Positions 27,435 through 36,823 of a DNA stretch of 61,746 nt are shown here, one piece after another. The stretch comes from Boseongicola aestuarii. Lineage in GTDB: Bacteria > Pseudomonadota > Alphaproteobacteria > Rhodobacterales > Rhodobacteraceae. The position numbers were made by a program, and so were the translations under genes. The stretch is taken from the NCBI RefSeq assembly GCF_900184815.1, contig NZ_FXXQ01000014.1:1-61746 (forward strand), given 5' to 3'. Position 1 is the first letter of the stretch, and the number at the start of each line of letters is the position of its first letter. The notes beneath the pieces are model-generated. The model was not told where the DNA came from and searched no databases. It was given only the letters and a program-made list of their open reading frames with translations.

Positions 27435-28007
27435 ATGAGCGAAGAGAAGCCGAAAAAGTCGGGGCTTTCTGGAATTGTTGACGGCATCGACAGGGGGACT
27501 GCGGCTCTTGAGCGCGTGATTATGGCAACTGGCGTGATATTGATGGCGATCAACACCATCGCGAATGTCATCAGTCGATTTGTGTTCAACCACTCCTTAA
27601 TCTTCGCCGAGGAGTTGAACAGCATTTTCATTTTGCTAGTGACCTTCGCTGGTCTGGGCTACGCCGCGCGCCATGGTAGGCATATCCGCATGTCGGCGAT
27701 CTCAGATGCGTTGCCCCAGCGAGCTCGAAAGATCTTGATGATTGTGGTTACTGGCGTCACTGCAGTGCTGTTGCTGATATTGGCGTGGTACTCTGTGCAG
27801 TACATTCTCAATATGTATGCAAAAGGGCGTGTATACCCTGCCCTCGGTTTCCCGGTCTATATCAGCTACCTTTGGGTACCGATTGGTCTGTTTGTCGCCG
27901 GTGTCCAATACACGCTGACCTTCATCAAAAACCTTCAGGAAACCGAGATCTACCTATCTACCGATTTAAGGGAAGCGGACGCACGAGAACAGGAATTGGA
28001 GCTTTAG
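27435..28007 (+). CDS. uehB: Ectoine TRAP transporter, small membrane subunit
   Basis: 190 residues of the DctQ family, with four membrane helices (ERVIMATGVILMAINTIANVIS, SIFILLVTFAGLGYAARHG, ILMIVVTGVTAVLLLILAWYSVQYI, YLWVPIGLFVAGVQYTLTFI). The motif FAEELNSIFILLVTF is typical. GAGGAGGG precedes ATG 27435. It pairs with UehC to form the sodium-driven importer. The 144-bp gap after uehA carries no gene. Confidence 0.92.
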   Translation: MSEEKPKKSGLSGIVDGIDRGTAALERVIMATGVILMAINTIANVISRFVFNHSLIFAEELNSIFILLVTFAGLGYAARHGRHIRMSAISDALPQRARKILMIVVTGVTAVLLLILAWYSVQYILNMYAKGRVYPALGFPVYISYLWVPIGLFVAGVQYTLTFIKNLQETEIYLSTDLREADAREQELEL

Positions 28008-28009
28008 TC

Positions 28010-29296
28010 ATGGCAACCCTAATGTTTTCCGTAATGGTGATCCTGCTGCTGATGGGGTTCCCGATGATGGTTCCGCTGATCGCTGGCGCATTTATCGGTG
28101 TCATAGAACTGTTTGGTACAATCGACAAAACCGAGTTTATGATTCAGCAAATGCTGGGGGGTATCCGGCCTTCGTCCCTAATCGCCGTCCCTATGTTTAT
28201 TTTGGCCGCTGACATTATGACACGTGGCCAGTCCGCGGGGCGGTTGATCGATATGGTCATGGCCTTCGTTCGCCATATTCGCGGCGGATTGGCCGTCAGT
28301 ACGGCCTCGGCCTGTGCGCTTTTTGGGGCCGTGTCCGGATCAACTCAGGCCACAGTTGTGGCTGTGGGAACGCCACTCAGGCCGCGCATGCTAAAAGGTG
28401 GCTATAAAGATTCGTTCATCATGGCGCTGATCGTTAACTCAAGCGACATCGCATTCCTGATCCCACCAAGTATCGGCATGATCATCTACGGCGTGGTTGC
28501 CAAGGCATCCATCCCTGAGCTTTTCATTGCAGGCATCGGGCCGGGGTTGCTCATTCTTCTCATGTTCTCCGTCTACAGCATGATCTACGCTAAGATAAAT
28601 GACGTTCCCACCGAGCCGGCGGCCACATGGAACGAGCGGGCGAGAGCGGTCAAGCATGCCTTGTGGCCGCTTGGCTTTCCGGTTCTGATTATTGGTGGCA
28701 TCTTCTTTGGCATCTTCAGTCCAACTGAGGCGGCAGCGATCAGCGTGGCTTACGCATTGGTGTTGGAAACCTTCATTTTCCGGACAATGAAAATCAATGA
28801 CTTGTATCAGATCGCCCTATCAACAGGCATGGTAACTGCTGTGGTCTTCATTCTGGTAGGGGCGGGAGCTGCCTTTGCTTGGGTCTTGTCGTTTGCGCAG
28901 ATTCCGCAGCAAATACTAGGGGCGGTCGGCATCGACCAGATGGGTCAGGTCGGCGTGCTATTCACCATCGCAATCGCCTTTTTCATCGGCTGCATGTTCG
29001 TGGACCCGATCGTTGTCATCTTGATCCTAGTTCCGATCTTTGCGCCTGTGGTTGAAGCGACAGGCCTTGACCCGATCCTGGTCGGTACGCTGATCGTATT
29101 GCAAGCCGCGATCGGCTCCGCCACGCCACCATTCGGATGTGATATCTTTACTGCCGTTGCGGTGTTCAAGCGACCCTATCTGGATGTGATCCGTGGCACG
29201 CCGCCCTTCGTTGCAATGCTTCTGAGTGTTTCGGTTCTGTTGATCTTCTTCCCACAAATAGCGCTTTTCCTGCGTGACATCGCCTTCAACAAGTAG
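28010..29296 (+). CDS. uehC: Ectoine TRAP transporter, large membrane subunit
   Basis: 428 residues of the DctM family, about twelve membrane helices, starting 2 bp after the uehB stop. Conserved blocks include LLLMGFPMMVPLIAGAFIG, the discontinuous-helix region ASACALFGAVSGSTQATVVAVGTPL, and SSDIAFLIPPSIGMIIYGVVAKASIPELFIAGIGPG. It is the transport domain coupling Na+ to substrate movement. Confidence 0.93.
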   Translation: MATLMFSVMVILLLMGFPMMVPLIAGAFIGVIELFGTIDKTEFMIQQMLGGIRPSSLIAVPMFILAADIMTRGQSAGRLIDMVMAFVRHIRGGLAVSTASACALFGAVSGSTQATVVAVGTPLRPRMLKGGYKDSFIMALIVNSSDIAFLIPPSIGMIIYGVVAKASIPELFIAGIGPGLLILLMFSVYSMIYAKINDVPTEPAATWNERARAVKHALWPLGFPVLIIGGIFFGIFSPTEAAAISVAYALVLETFIFRTMKINDLYQIALSTGMVTAVVFILVGAGAAFAWVLSFAQIPQQILGAVGIDQMGQVGVLFTIAIAFFIGCMFVDPIVVILILVPIFAPVVEATGLDPILVGTLIVLQAAIGSATPPFGCDIFTAVAVFKRPYLDVIRGTPPFVAMLLSVSVLLIFFPQIALFLRDIAFNK

Positions 29297-29308
29297 AGGG
29301 AGCGACAA

Positions 29309-29746
29309 ATGTTCAAATCAATACTCGCTGCTTTTGATGGGTCCGACGGATCGGAAGCGGCCCTTCGAAAATCCGCAGAACTGGCAAACCTGTGCGGCGC
29401 AGAACTGACGGTGCTAACGCTCTACCGACATCATTCCGTGCTGGAGGGATCGATGTACGTAACCAATGCCAATCAACCCGACGATATTGACTCAATAATG
29501 CAAAACCACGCCAAGGAAACCGCTGAACGCGGCGCGTCAATTGCCCGACAGGCCGGGTGTGAGAAAATCCGTGCCTTTGTCAAAGGCGGGCCAATTGCGC
29601 GGACAATCGTTGGCTTTTCACAAGAGCACGAGAATGACCTGATTGTCATGGGCAGTCGGGGGTTGGGGTCGCTAGAAGGATATTTGCTGGGCAGTGTCTC
29701 GCACAAGGTGACGAGCCTTGCCCAATGTCCGGTTCTTGTGGTGTGA
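29309..29746 (+). CDS. usp: Universal stress protein (UspA family) of the ectoine operon
   Basis: 145 residues: MFKSILAAFDGSDGSEAALRKSAELA at the start and the ATP-binding motif IVMGSRGLGSLEGYLLGSVSHKV (G-x2-G-x9-G-S type). In Halomonas the equivalent TeaD binds ATP and restrains TeaABC uptake, so a similar brake on UehABC is likely (inference). AGAGGGAGC precedes the ATG, and it lies 12 bp after uehC. Confidence 0.9.
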   Translation: MFKSILAAFDGSDGSEAALRKSAELANLCGAELTVLTLYRHHSVLEGSMYVTNANQPDDIDSIMQNHAKETAERGASIARQAGCEKIRAFVKGGPIARTIVGFSQEHENDLIVMGSRGLGSLEGYLLGSVSHKVTSLAQCPVLVV

Positions 29747-29748
29747 CG

Positions 29749-30552
29749 ATGACAGCGGCACAGGAAGTTCATTGCAATATTTCACCGGTTGCCGCCCAAC
29801 TGGATGCGCGGCCGGTAGAAAAGCGTATCGGATTGGTGGCGCTGGCAACGGACCACACCACCGAGACGGATTTTGCCCGAATGATGCATGGGCATGATAT
29901 CGGCTTTTACGTAAACCGGATCGAATTTGAGAACCCTACCACCCACGAAAGCCTTTTGCGGACAGGTCCACGGCTTACTGATGCCGCGAAAGAAATTCTG
30001 CCGGATGAGCCACTGGACGTGTTGGTCTATGGTTGCACGGCAGCCTCCGTCGTGTTGGGCAACGATAAAGTCGCGGAGCACATGAGCAACGCAAAGCCTG
30101 GCACGGCTTGCGTCACACCCAGTTCCGCCGCTTTTGACGCGTTCGACGCATTGGGCGTGAACAAGATAAGCGTCCTGACGCCCTACACTCAGGATATTAC
30201 GGATTCATTGGTCCGCTATTTTTTGCAGCACGGACGCCAGGTGGTAAATGCAGCCTGCTTCGGGCTGGCCGATGATCGCGATATGGCGCGGGTGTCCAAA
30301 CAAAGCATCATAGAAGGTGGAGTTGCAGCGTGCGACCCGGACGCTGATGCGCTTTTCATTTCCTGCACCGCAGTTCGGGCCGCCTCTTGTGTCGCGCAGT
30401 TGGAGGACCGGTTGGGCAAGCCAGTCGTCACCTCTAATCAGGCGATGGTTTGGCGGTGCCTGCGGCATCTAGGGATCACCTCGGATTACCCCGCTGGGGG
30501 TATGTTGTTCAAAAAAAATGTGGCAATGACAGGACACCACGATGCGCTTTGA
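29749..30552 (+). CDS. eutA: 5-hydroxyectoine catabolism protein, Asp/Glu racemase superfamily
   Basis: 267 residues related to arylmalonate decarboxylase and maleate isomerase. The two superfamily cysteines are visible in VLVYGCTAASVVLG and ALFISCTAVRAA. ATG 29749 lies 2 bp after the usp stop. EutA, EutB and EutC are thought to convert 5-hydroxyectoine to ectoine; their individual reactions are not settled. Presence of all three implies this island serves hydroxyectoine as well as ectoine. Confidence 0.88.
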   Translation: MTAAQEVHCNISPVAAQLDARPVEKRIGLVALATDHTTETDFARMMHGHDIGFYVNRIEFENPTTHESLLRTGPRLTDAAKEILPDEPLDVLVYGCTAASVVLGNDKVAEHMSNAKPGTACVTPSSAAFDAFDALGVNKISVLTPYTQDITDSLVRYFLQHGRQVVNAACFGLADDRDMARVSKQSIIEGGVAACDPDADALFISCTAVRAASCVAQLEDRLGKPVVTSNQAMVWRCLRHLGITSDYPAGGMLFKKNVAMTGHHDAL

Positions 30553-31531
30553 ACTTACGCTTCAGGATAGCTTTTCCGCGCGCGCGCGGATCAAGGGTGC
30601 GATACGGACGACGCCTGTGGTCGGGTCGCCCTCTTTAGGCCAGATCAGTGGAGGTGATATTCACCTGAAACTGGACCACGGCCAAATCACGGGCAGTTTC
30701 AAGCTCCGCGGGGCGACGAATGCCGTGCTGTCGCTCAGTGATGCGCAGCGCGCCAAGGGTGTGGTCGGTGTGTCAACCGGCAATCATGGTCGAGGTCTTG
30801 CCTATGCTGCGGCTCATGCCGGTGTGCGTTGCATCATCTGCATGTCCGAGCTGGTGCCGCAAAACAAGGTGGACGGGATCAAGGCGCATGGTGCCGAGGT
30901 GCGCATCTTTGGACGCAGTCAGGATGATGCGCAGGTCGAGGTCGACAAGCTGGTGGCCGGAGGCATGGTCATGCTGCCGCCATTTGACCACCGCGACATC
31001 ATCGCGGGCCAAAGCACTGTCGCGCTGGAGATGCTGGAACAGGTGCCTGATCTTCAGACCGTGCTGGTGCCCTTGTCGGGCGGCGGGCTGATCTCGGGTG
31101 TGGGCATGGTCATGAAAGCCGTTAATCCGTTAATCCGTGTGATAGGCATCTCGATGGAGCGAGGGGCTGCGATGTACGAAAGCCAGAAAGCTGGAAAGCC
31201 GGTTCTGGTGGATGAATTGCCGACGCTGGCGGATTCTCTTGGAGGGGGTGTCGGATTGGAAAACCGGCACACTTTTGCGATGACCCGTGATCTCGTTGAT
31301 GACCTCGTTCTGGTGACCGAGGCCGAGATCGCGACCGCCATCCGCCACGCCTACTGGCAGGAGCGCCAGATTATCGAAGGCTCTGGCAGTGTGGGTATTG
31401 CGGCGCTTCTGGCTGGAAAAATCAAGGAGCCCGGGCGTTGCGTGGCGCTGGTTTCGGGGCAGAATATCGACATGGCTCTGCATCACCGGATCATTTCGGG
31501 CGAAGATGTGGATGTAGCGGCAGAAGCCTAG
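30542..31531 (+). CDS. eutB: 5-hydroxyectoine catabolism protein, threonine dehydratase-like
   Basis: 329 residues, fold-type II PLP enzyme. The PLP lysine is in GSFKLRGATNAVL, the phosphate loop in LSGGGLISGVG, and VSTGNHGRGLAYAA carries the substrate Asn loop. It starts inside the eutA 3' end (11-bp overlap). A relative of serine/threonine dehydratases, its context assigns it to hydroxyectoine use. Confidence 0.9.
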   Translation: MRFELTLQDSFSARARIKGAIRTTPVVGSPSLGQISGGDIHLKLDHGQITGSFKLRGATNAVLSLSDAQRAKGVVGVSTGNHGRGLAYAAAHAGVRCIICMSELVPQNKVDGIKAHGAEVRIFGRSQDDAQVEVDKLVAGGMVMLPPFDHRDIIAGQSTVALEMLEQVPDLQTVLVPLSGGGLISGVGMVMKAVNPLIRVIGISMERGAAMYESQKAGKPVLVDELPTLADSLGGGVGLENRHTFAMTRDLVDDLVLVTEAEIATAIRHAYWQERQIIEGSGSVGIAALLAGKIKEPGRCVALVSGQNIDMALHHRIISGEDVDVAAEA

Positions 31532-32539
31532 ATGCCAGATATCAAGATATTGACCGAAGCCGAACTGCGCAGCCTTGTGCCGTTGGATATCGACGCGGTG
31601 GAGTGTGTCGAACAGGGCTTCAACTCGCTGGCCAAGGGCAACGTGGTGATGCCGCCGATCATGACGCTTATGGTGCCGGACCATAACGGAGAGGTTTGCG
31701 TGAAAACCGCCTATGTGCCAGGGATCGACAGCTTCGCGATAAAGATGAGCCCCGGATTTTTCGACAACCCCAGACTGGGCCTGCCCAGCACGTCGGGCCT
31801 GATGGTGCTGTTCTCCAGCCAGACAGGAATGCTTGAGGCGCTGCTTCTTGACAACGGCTATCTGACGGATGTGCGCACCGCCGCGGCTGGCGCGGTTGCG
31901 GCACGCCATCTGGCCCGCGAGGTTGCCGCACGTGCCTGTATCATCGGCGCAGGGGTGCAGGCAGGATTACAACTCAAGGCGCTGACGCTTGTGCGGCCTA
32001 TCACCAGCGCGGTGATATGGGCACGCGATACGGCCAAGGCCAAAGCGACAGCCACCAATCTGCGCGCCGAGCTTGGGATTGACGTGACGGCCAGCGCGAG
32101 CGCGGCCAAAGCGGTGGCTTCGGCTCACATTGTGATCACTACAACTCCCTCGAACACTCCGCTGGTCATGGCGGACTGGCTGCAACCCGGGCAGTTGGTG
32201 ATCGCCATGGGGTCTGATCAGGAACACAAGGTTGAACTGCAACCTGAATGCCTGACCAAGGCCACGCTATATGTGCCTGACAGCCAATCGCAATGCGCGC
32301 TCAAGGGTGAGCTTCGGAGCGCCGTTAAGGCGGGGATCGTGCCGACAGACCGAAACTTTGCCGAGCTGGGCGATGTGACTGCCGGCAGGGCCGCCGGTCG
32401 CAGCTCCGACAGCGACATCATAATTGCCGACCTGACCGGTACCGGAGTTCAGGACACTGCCATCGCCAATCTTGCCCGCCAGCGCGCCGAAGCTGCAGGC
32501 AAGGGCTCCACATTCAACAGTCAAACGCGAGCCAACTGA
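31532..32539 (+). CDS. eutC: 5-hydroxyectoine catabolism protein, ornithine cyclodeaminase-like
   Basis: 335 residues of the ornithine cyclodeaminase/mu-crystallin family. The cofactor loop is in RACIIGAGVQAGLQLKAL, the substrate segment has VKTAYVPGIDSFAIKMSPGFFDN, and the C-terminal part has AMGSDQEHKVELQPE. It starts directly at the eutB stop. An NAD-dependent oxidoreductase step on a hydroxyectoine derivative is likely. Confidence 0.9.
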   Translation: MPDIKILTEAELRSLVPLDIDAVECVEQGFNSLAKGNVVMPPIMTLMVPDHNGEVCVKTAYVPGIDSFAIKMSPGFFDNPRLGLPSTSGLMVLFSSQTGMLEALLLDNGYLTDVRTAAAGAVAARHLAREVAARACIIGAGVQAGLQLKALTLVRPITSAVIWARDTAKAKATATNLRAELGIDVTASASAAKAVASAHIVITTTPSNTPLVMADWLQPGQLVIAMGSDQEHKVELQPECLTKATLYVPDSQSQCALKGELRSAVKAGIVPTDRNFAELGDVTAGRAAGRSSDSDIIIADLTGTGVQDTAIANLARQRAEAAGKGSTFNSQTRAN

Positions 32540-33726
32540 TGCCCACGCCAACACTCCACTTCACGCGCGATGAGTTCGATCAACGCATCGCCAACACCCG
32601 CGCCGCTATGCAAAAGCGCGGCGTCGACCTGTTGATCATCACGGATCCGAGCAATATGAACTGGCTGACCGGCTATGATGGTTGGTCATTCTATGTGCAT
32701 CAATGTGTGGTGCTTGGCCTCAGCGGCGAGCCGATTTGGTACGGTCGTGGACAGGACGCCAATGGCGCGGTGCGCACCTGCTTCATGGACCCAAGCAACA
32801 TCATCGGCTACCCCGACCACTTCGTGCAATCAACCGAGCGCCACCCGATGGAGTACCTGTCGGCCCAGCTTTCGGATCGCAAACTGGACCGTGGCACGAT
32901 TGGTGTGGAGATGGACAACTACTGGTTCACGGCGGCGGCGTTTGCGGCGCTGCAGCATCACCTGCCTAACGTCAAATTTGCCGACGCCACCGCACTGGTC
33001 AACTGGCAGCGCGCGGTGAAGTCTGAAGCCGAACTGACATATATGCGTCAGGCTGGGAAGATTGTGGAGCGTATGCACGGACGTATCGTTGAAAAAGTCC
33101 AACCCGGCATTCGCAAATGCGATTTGGTGGCCGACATCTATGACGCGTCACTGCGCTATGACACAGAAATCGGCGCTGGCGGTGACTATCCCGCACTGGT
33201 GCCGCTTTTGCCCTCGGGCGCCGATGCTTCGGCCCCGCATCTGACATGGGACGATCAGCCGATGAAGTCCGGAATGGGCACGTTCTTCGAGGTCGCGGGC
33301 GTGGTGAAACGCTATCACTGCCCGCTGTCTCGGACAGTATTTCTGGGTAAACCGACACAAACTTTCGTTGATGCTGAGAAGGCTGTTCTTGAAGGGATGG
33401 AAGCCGGTTTGGAGGTGGCAAAAGAGGGCAACCTTTGTGAGGACATCGCAAACGCGTTCTTCGGTGTGCTCAATAAGTACGGCATCGTCAAAGACAACCG
33501 CACGGGCTATCCAATCGGCGTCAGCTATCCGCCCGATTGGGGGGAGCGCACATTCTCGCTTCGTCCTGGCGACAAGACAGTCCTTCAAGAAAACATGACC
33601 ATGCATTTCATGACCGGCCTCTGGATGGAGGATTGGGGACTTGAGATTACCGAAAGTATTCGCATCGGCCAAACCGGCCCCGAATGCCTCGCAGATGTGC
33701 CACGCAGAATGGTTGTGAAAGATTAA
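32539..33726 (+). CDS. doeA: Ectoine hydrolase (M24 peptidase family)
   Basis: 395 residues (also called eutD). An N-terminal creatinase-type domain (DPSNMNWLTGYDGWSFYVHQ) precedes a pita-bread catalytic domain. The enzyme opens the ectoine ring to N-alpha-acetyl-L-2,4-diaminobutyrate, which also serves as the EnuR inducer. The usual M24 metal ligands are largely replaced in ectoine hydrolases, and here too the segments around GMGTFFEVAGVVKRYHCPLSRTV do not show a full ligand set. TGATG overlap with eutC; ends 3 bp before doeB. Confidence 0.92.
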   Translation: MPTPTLHFTRDEFDQRIANTRAAMQKRGVDLLIITDPSNMNWLTGYDGWSFYVHQCVVLGLSGEPIWYGRGQDANGAVRTCFMDPSNIIGYPDHFVQSTERHPMEYLSAQLSDRKLDRGTIGVEMDNYWFTAAAFAALQHHLPNVKFADATALVNWQRAVKSEAELTYMRQAGKIVERMHGRIVEKVQPGIRKCDLVADIYDASLRYDTEIGAGGDYPALVPLLPSGADASAPHLTWDDQPMKSGMGTFFEVAGVVKRYHCPLSRTVFLGKPTQTFVDAEKAVLEGMEAGLEVAKEGNLCEDIANAFFGVLNKYGIVKDNRTGYPIGVSYPPDWGERTFSLRPGDKTVLQENMTMHFMTGLWMEDWGLEITESIRIGQTGPECLADVPRRMVVKD

Positions 33727-33729
33727 GCG

Positions 33730-34722
33730 ATGAAACCCAATCCGATTTCACCAACGATCCCTTTGGATCAGGACGGCATCCACCACGGTTTCCTTCGGCT
33801 GCCGTACAGCCGGGATGACAGCGCGTGGGGATCGATAATGATCCCTTTGACCGTTATCAGGAACGGCGATGGCCCCACTGCGCTTCTGACCGGGGGCAAT
33901 CACGGTGACGAATATGAAGGCCCTGTCGCCCTACAAGAGCTGGCTATCACCTTGAAGCCCGAAGACATCACGGGTCGCGCGATCATCGTGCCTGCGTTCA
34001 ACTATCCCGCTTATCGGGCGGGATCGCGCACCTCTCCGATCGACAAAGGCAACATGAACCGCGCCTTTCCGGGCCGCCCCGATGGCGGCCCGACCGAAAA
34101 GATTGCTGATTATTTCCAACGCGTGCTGTTGCCGATGGCCGATATCGCGGTGGATTTCCACTCGGGCGGCAAGACGCTGGATTTCGTCCCGTTCGCGGCG
34201 ACCCACATCCTTGACGACAAGGCCGTCGAGGCCGCTTGTTTCGCGGCGATGGTCGCATTTAACGCCCCCTATTCGGTACAATTGCTGGAAATCGACAATG
34301 TCGGCATGTACGACACAGCCGTGGAGGAAATGGGCAAGGTCCTGGTATCCACCGAACTGGGCGGTGGCGGTTCCGCTACAGCGAAGTCTATTGCCATAGC
34401 CAAAAAGGGCCTGCGCAATGTCTTGATCCATGCAGGTATCTTGCAAGGTGAGATGCAAGTTGATCCCACGACCCGCCTACGCATGCCTGATGGCGACTGT
34501 TTTGTTTTCTCGGAAAATGATGGCCTGTTCGAACCTATGTTCGATCTTGGTGAACCGGTAAACAAGGGCGACGTTGTGGCCCGCATCTGGCCTTTGGACC
34601 GGACCGGCGTTGATCCCGTCGACCTCGAAGCCAAGCTTTCGGGCATTCTGATCAGCCGTCATTTTCCAGGGCTTATCAAATCCGGTGACTGCGCCGCGGT
34701 CATCGGACTGCAGGTCATCTAG
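33730..34722 (+). CDS. doeB: N-alpha-acetyl-L-2,4-diaminobutyrate deacetylase
   Basis: 330 residues (also eutE), AspA/AstE-type zinc deacylase: LTGGNHGDEYEGPVALQEL holds the His and Glu ligands, NMNRAFPG the arginine, and VDFHSGGKTLDF the second His. The C-terminal biotinyl-like domain includes LFEPMFDLGEPVNKGDVVARIWPLD. It removes acetate to give L-2,4-diaminobutyrate. Confidence 0.92.
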   Translation: MKPNPISPTIPLDQDGIHHGFLRLPYSRDDSAWGSIMIPLTVIRNGDGPTALLTGGNHGDEYEGPVALQELAITLKPEDITGRAIIVPAFNYPAYRAGSRTSPIDKGNMNRAFPGRPDGGPTEKIADYFQRVLLPMADIAVDFHSGGKTLDFVPFAATHILDDKAVEAACFAAMVAFNAPYSVQLLEIDNVGMYDTAVEEMGKVLVSTELGGGGSATAKSIAIAKKGLRNVLIHAGILQGEMQVDPTTRLRMPDGDCFVFSENDGLFEPMFDLGEPVNKGDVVARIWPLDRTGVDPVDLEAKLSGILISRHFPGLIKSGDCAAVIGLQVI

Positions 34723-34745
34723 CGCCGGTCACAGGAGATGACATT

Positions 34746-35228
34746 ATGCGGCTTGATGCCCGCGACCTAGATATTTTGCGCGTTTTGTCAACAGATGGGC
34801 GCATCACCAAGACTGCCTTGGCAACACGCGTCGGTCTGTCCCCAACGCCCTGCTGGGAGCGGTTGAAAAAGCTAGAAAAGGCAGGGCTGATCGAGCGCTA
34901 CCGTGCCGAGATCAATTTACGCAGACTTGGACCGAATGTAACGGTCTTCGTCGCGGTGGAATTGTCCGATCATACCGCCGCGAGCTTTCATGCATTTGAA
35001 TCCGCAATGCAGAGCTATGATGAAGTTCTGGCATGTTGGGCGCTTGGTGGCGGGTTTGATTACATCCTAAAAATCGTGACGCGCGATATTGACGCCTATC
35101 AACGACTGATCGACGAAATGCTTAACGCCCGGATCGGATTGGCCAAGTATTTTACCTATGTCGTGACGAAGCCAGTGAAGGATCATGGTGTCCCGCCGAT
35201 TTCACTGCTCGCCGGCGGTCAAGATTAA
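34746..35228 (+). CDS. asnC: Lrp/AsnC-family regulator of the ectoine operon
   Basis: 160 residues (DoeX type): DNA-binding helix-turn-helix in LDARDLDILRVLSTDGRITKTALATRVGLSPTPCWERLKKLEKAGLIERY, followed by the RAM ligand domain (VTVFVAVELSDHTAASFHAFESAM and FDYILKIVTRDIDAYQRLIDEML). Such proteins sense ectoine breakdown products and activate the operon. It is positioned after doeB as in known clusters, with a 110-bp gap before ssd. Confidence 0.9.
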   Translation: MRLDARDLDILRVLSTDGRITKTALATRVGLSPTPCWERLKKLEKAGLIERYRAEINLRRLGPNVTVFVAVELSDHTAASFHAFESAMQSYDEVLACWALGGGFDYILKIVTRDIDAYQRLIDEMLNARIGLAKYFTYVVTKPVKDHGVPPISLLAGGQD

Positions 35229-35337
35229 ATCTCCAACCATAAGGGGTCTGCCCGACGAATCCTCTGCCTAGCCGCTGATATTTGGTCTCACCCTTCGTCC
35301 GAAGTCTCCGATATTCGCGGGTACGAAGGAGAGACCC

Positions 35338-36813
35338 ATGACCAACACTGCCCATTCCGCGCGTGACGATATTGCTGACAAGTCGCTGGTGCGCAGTTTC
35401 GCCTATGTGAATGGCAAATGGTGCGGCGCAAAAACGGGCGACACCATGGGAATCACCGATATGGCTAGCGGCGAGTCTATCGGTGAGGTTGCCAGCCTTT
35501 CGGCAGAAGAATCCTCTACCGCCGTAGATGCCGCACAGGCCGCCTTTTCCAACTGGTCCGGCCTCTTGCCTCAGGACAGATCCGCAATTCTGCGCCGCTG
35601 GTATGACCTGATGCTTCAGCACAAGGAAGATCTGGCGCGGATCATGGTGCTGGAACAGGGTAAACCCCTGTCAGAGGCCCGCGGCGAAATCGAATATGCC
35701 GCGTCCTTCGTGGAGTTCTATGCCGAAGAGGCCAAGCGCCTGAATATTGAGGGAGTCACCAGCCATCTGAAGGACGCTGAGGTCGAGATTTGGCTGGAGC
35801 CCGTCGGAGTCGTGGCGACGATCACCCCATGGAACTTCCCAGCGGCCATGCTGACACGCAAAGCCGCCGCCGCCATGGCTGTGGGCTGTACGCTCGTAGC
35901 TCACCTGTCGGGTGAAACCTCGTTTTCGGCGCTGGCACTGGCAGAATTGGCGGAAAGGGCAGGTGTGCCAGCGGGTGTGCTCAACGTGGTCACGGGGCGC
36001 GCAGCAACCGTGGTCGACCCATGGACCAAGGACGCCCGTGTCCGCGCGCTTTCGTTCACAGGCTCGACCGAGATTGGACGGCTTTTGTACCGTCAGTCCG
36101 CCGATACAGTGAAAAAGCTGGTGATGGAGTTGGGCGGACACGCGCCGGTGATCGTGTTCAAAGGGGCCGATCTTGACGTTGCGGTCTCAGAGGCGATCAA
36201 GGCCAAATTCGCCACATCCGGGCAGGACTGCTTGGGTGCCAACCGGATATTTGTCGAGCGCGCGATTTATGATGACTTCTGCACGCGTTTCACTGCTGCA
36301 ACGCAAGAGCTGTCTCTGGGTATCGGTCTGAATGACACCGACATTGGCCCGCTGATGAATGAAAAGGCGGTTCTGAGACAAGAAGAGCACACCGCGGATG
36401 CACTGGCCAAAGGGGCCGTGCTGGCCTGCGGCGGTGCGCGTGATCCGCTGGGGCCGCTGTTCTACCAACCCACGGTACTGATCGGAGTGCCCACCGATGC
36501 CAAGATCATGTCCGAAGAGACGTTCGGTCCCGTGGCAGCTATTGCCCCGTTTGATTCCGAAGAAGAGGTGATCGCCCGCGCCAATAATACCGAATGCGGC
36601 TTGGTCGTATATCTGCACAGCAATGATCCGCGCCGCATTTACCGCGTTTCCCGAGCGCTGCAATTCGGCATGGTCGCGGTAAACCGCACCAAGGTCACTG
36701 GCGCACCGATCCCGTTTGGCGGCACCAAACAATCCGACCTAGGCCGCGAAGGGGCACGACTGGGTATGGAAGAATTTACCGAAATCAAGTACGTCTGCCG
36801 CGACTGGGCATGA
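35338..36813 (+). CDS. ssd: Aldehyde dehydrogenase of ectoine catabolism (succinate/aspartate semialdehyde type)
   Basis: 491 residues. The catalytic Cys is in FATSGQDCLGANRIF and the general base Glu in VMELGGHAPVIVF. WNFPAAMLTRKAAAAMAVGC forms the cofactor floor. In the pathway it oxidises aspartate beta-semialdehyde to aspartate. Odd point: where most ALDHs have LKPAxxTP (Lys contacting the adenine ribose of NAD(P)), this protein reads LVAHLSGETSFSAL, so the Lys is a His. AAGGAG precedes ATG 35338. Confidence 0.88.
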   Translation: MTNTAHSARDDIADKSLVRSFAYVNGKWCGAKTGDTMGITDMASGESIGEVASLSAEESSTAVDAAQAAFSNWSGLLPQDRSAILRRWYDLMLQHKEDLARIMVLEQGKPLSEARGEIEYAASFVEFYAEEAKRLNIEGVTSHLKDAEVEIWLEPVGVVATITPWNFPAAMLTRKAAAAMAVGCTLVAHLSGETSFSALALAELAERAGVPAGVLNVVTGRAATVVDPWTKDARVRALSFTGSTEIGRLLYRQSADTVKKLVMELGGHAPVIVFKGADLDVAVSEAIKAKFATSGQDCLGANRIFVERAIYDDFCTRFTAATQELSLGIGLNDTDIGPLMNEKAVLRQEEHTADALAKGAVLACGGARDPLGPLFYQPTVLIGVPTDAKIMSEETFGPVAAIAPFDSEEEVIARANNTECGLVVYLHSNDPRRIYRVSRALQFGMVAVNRTKVTGAPIPFGGTKQSDLGREGARLGMEEFTEIKYVCRDWA

Positions 36814-36823
36814 GGAGAAAAAA

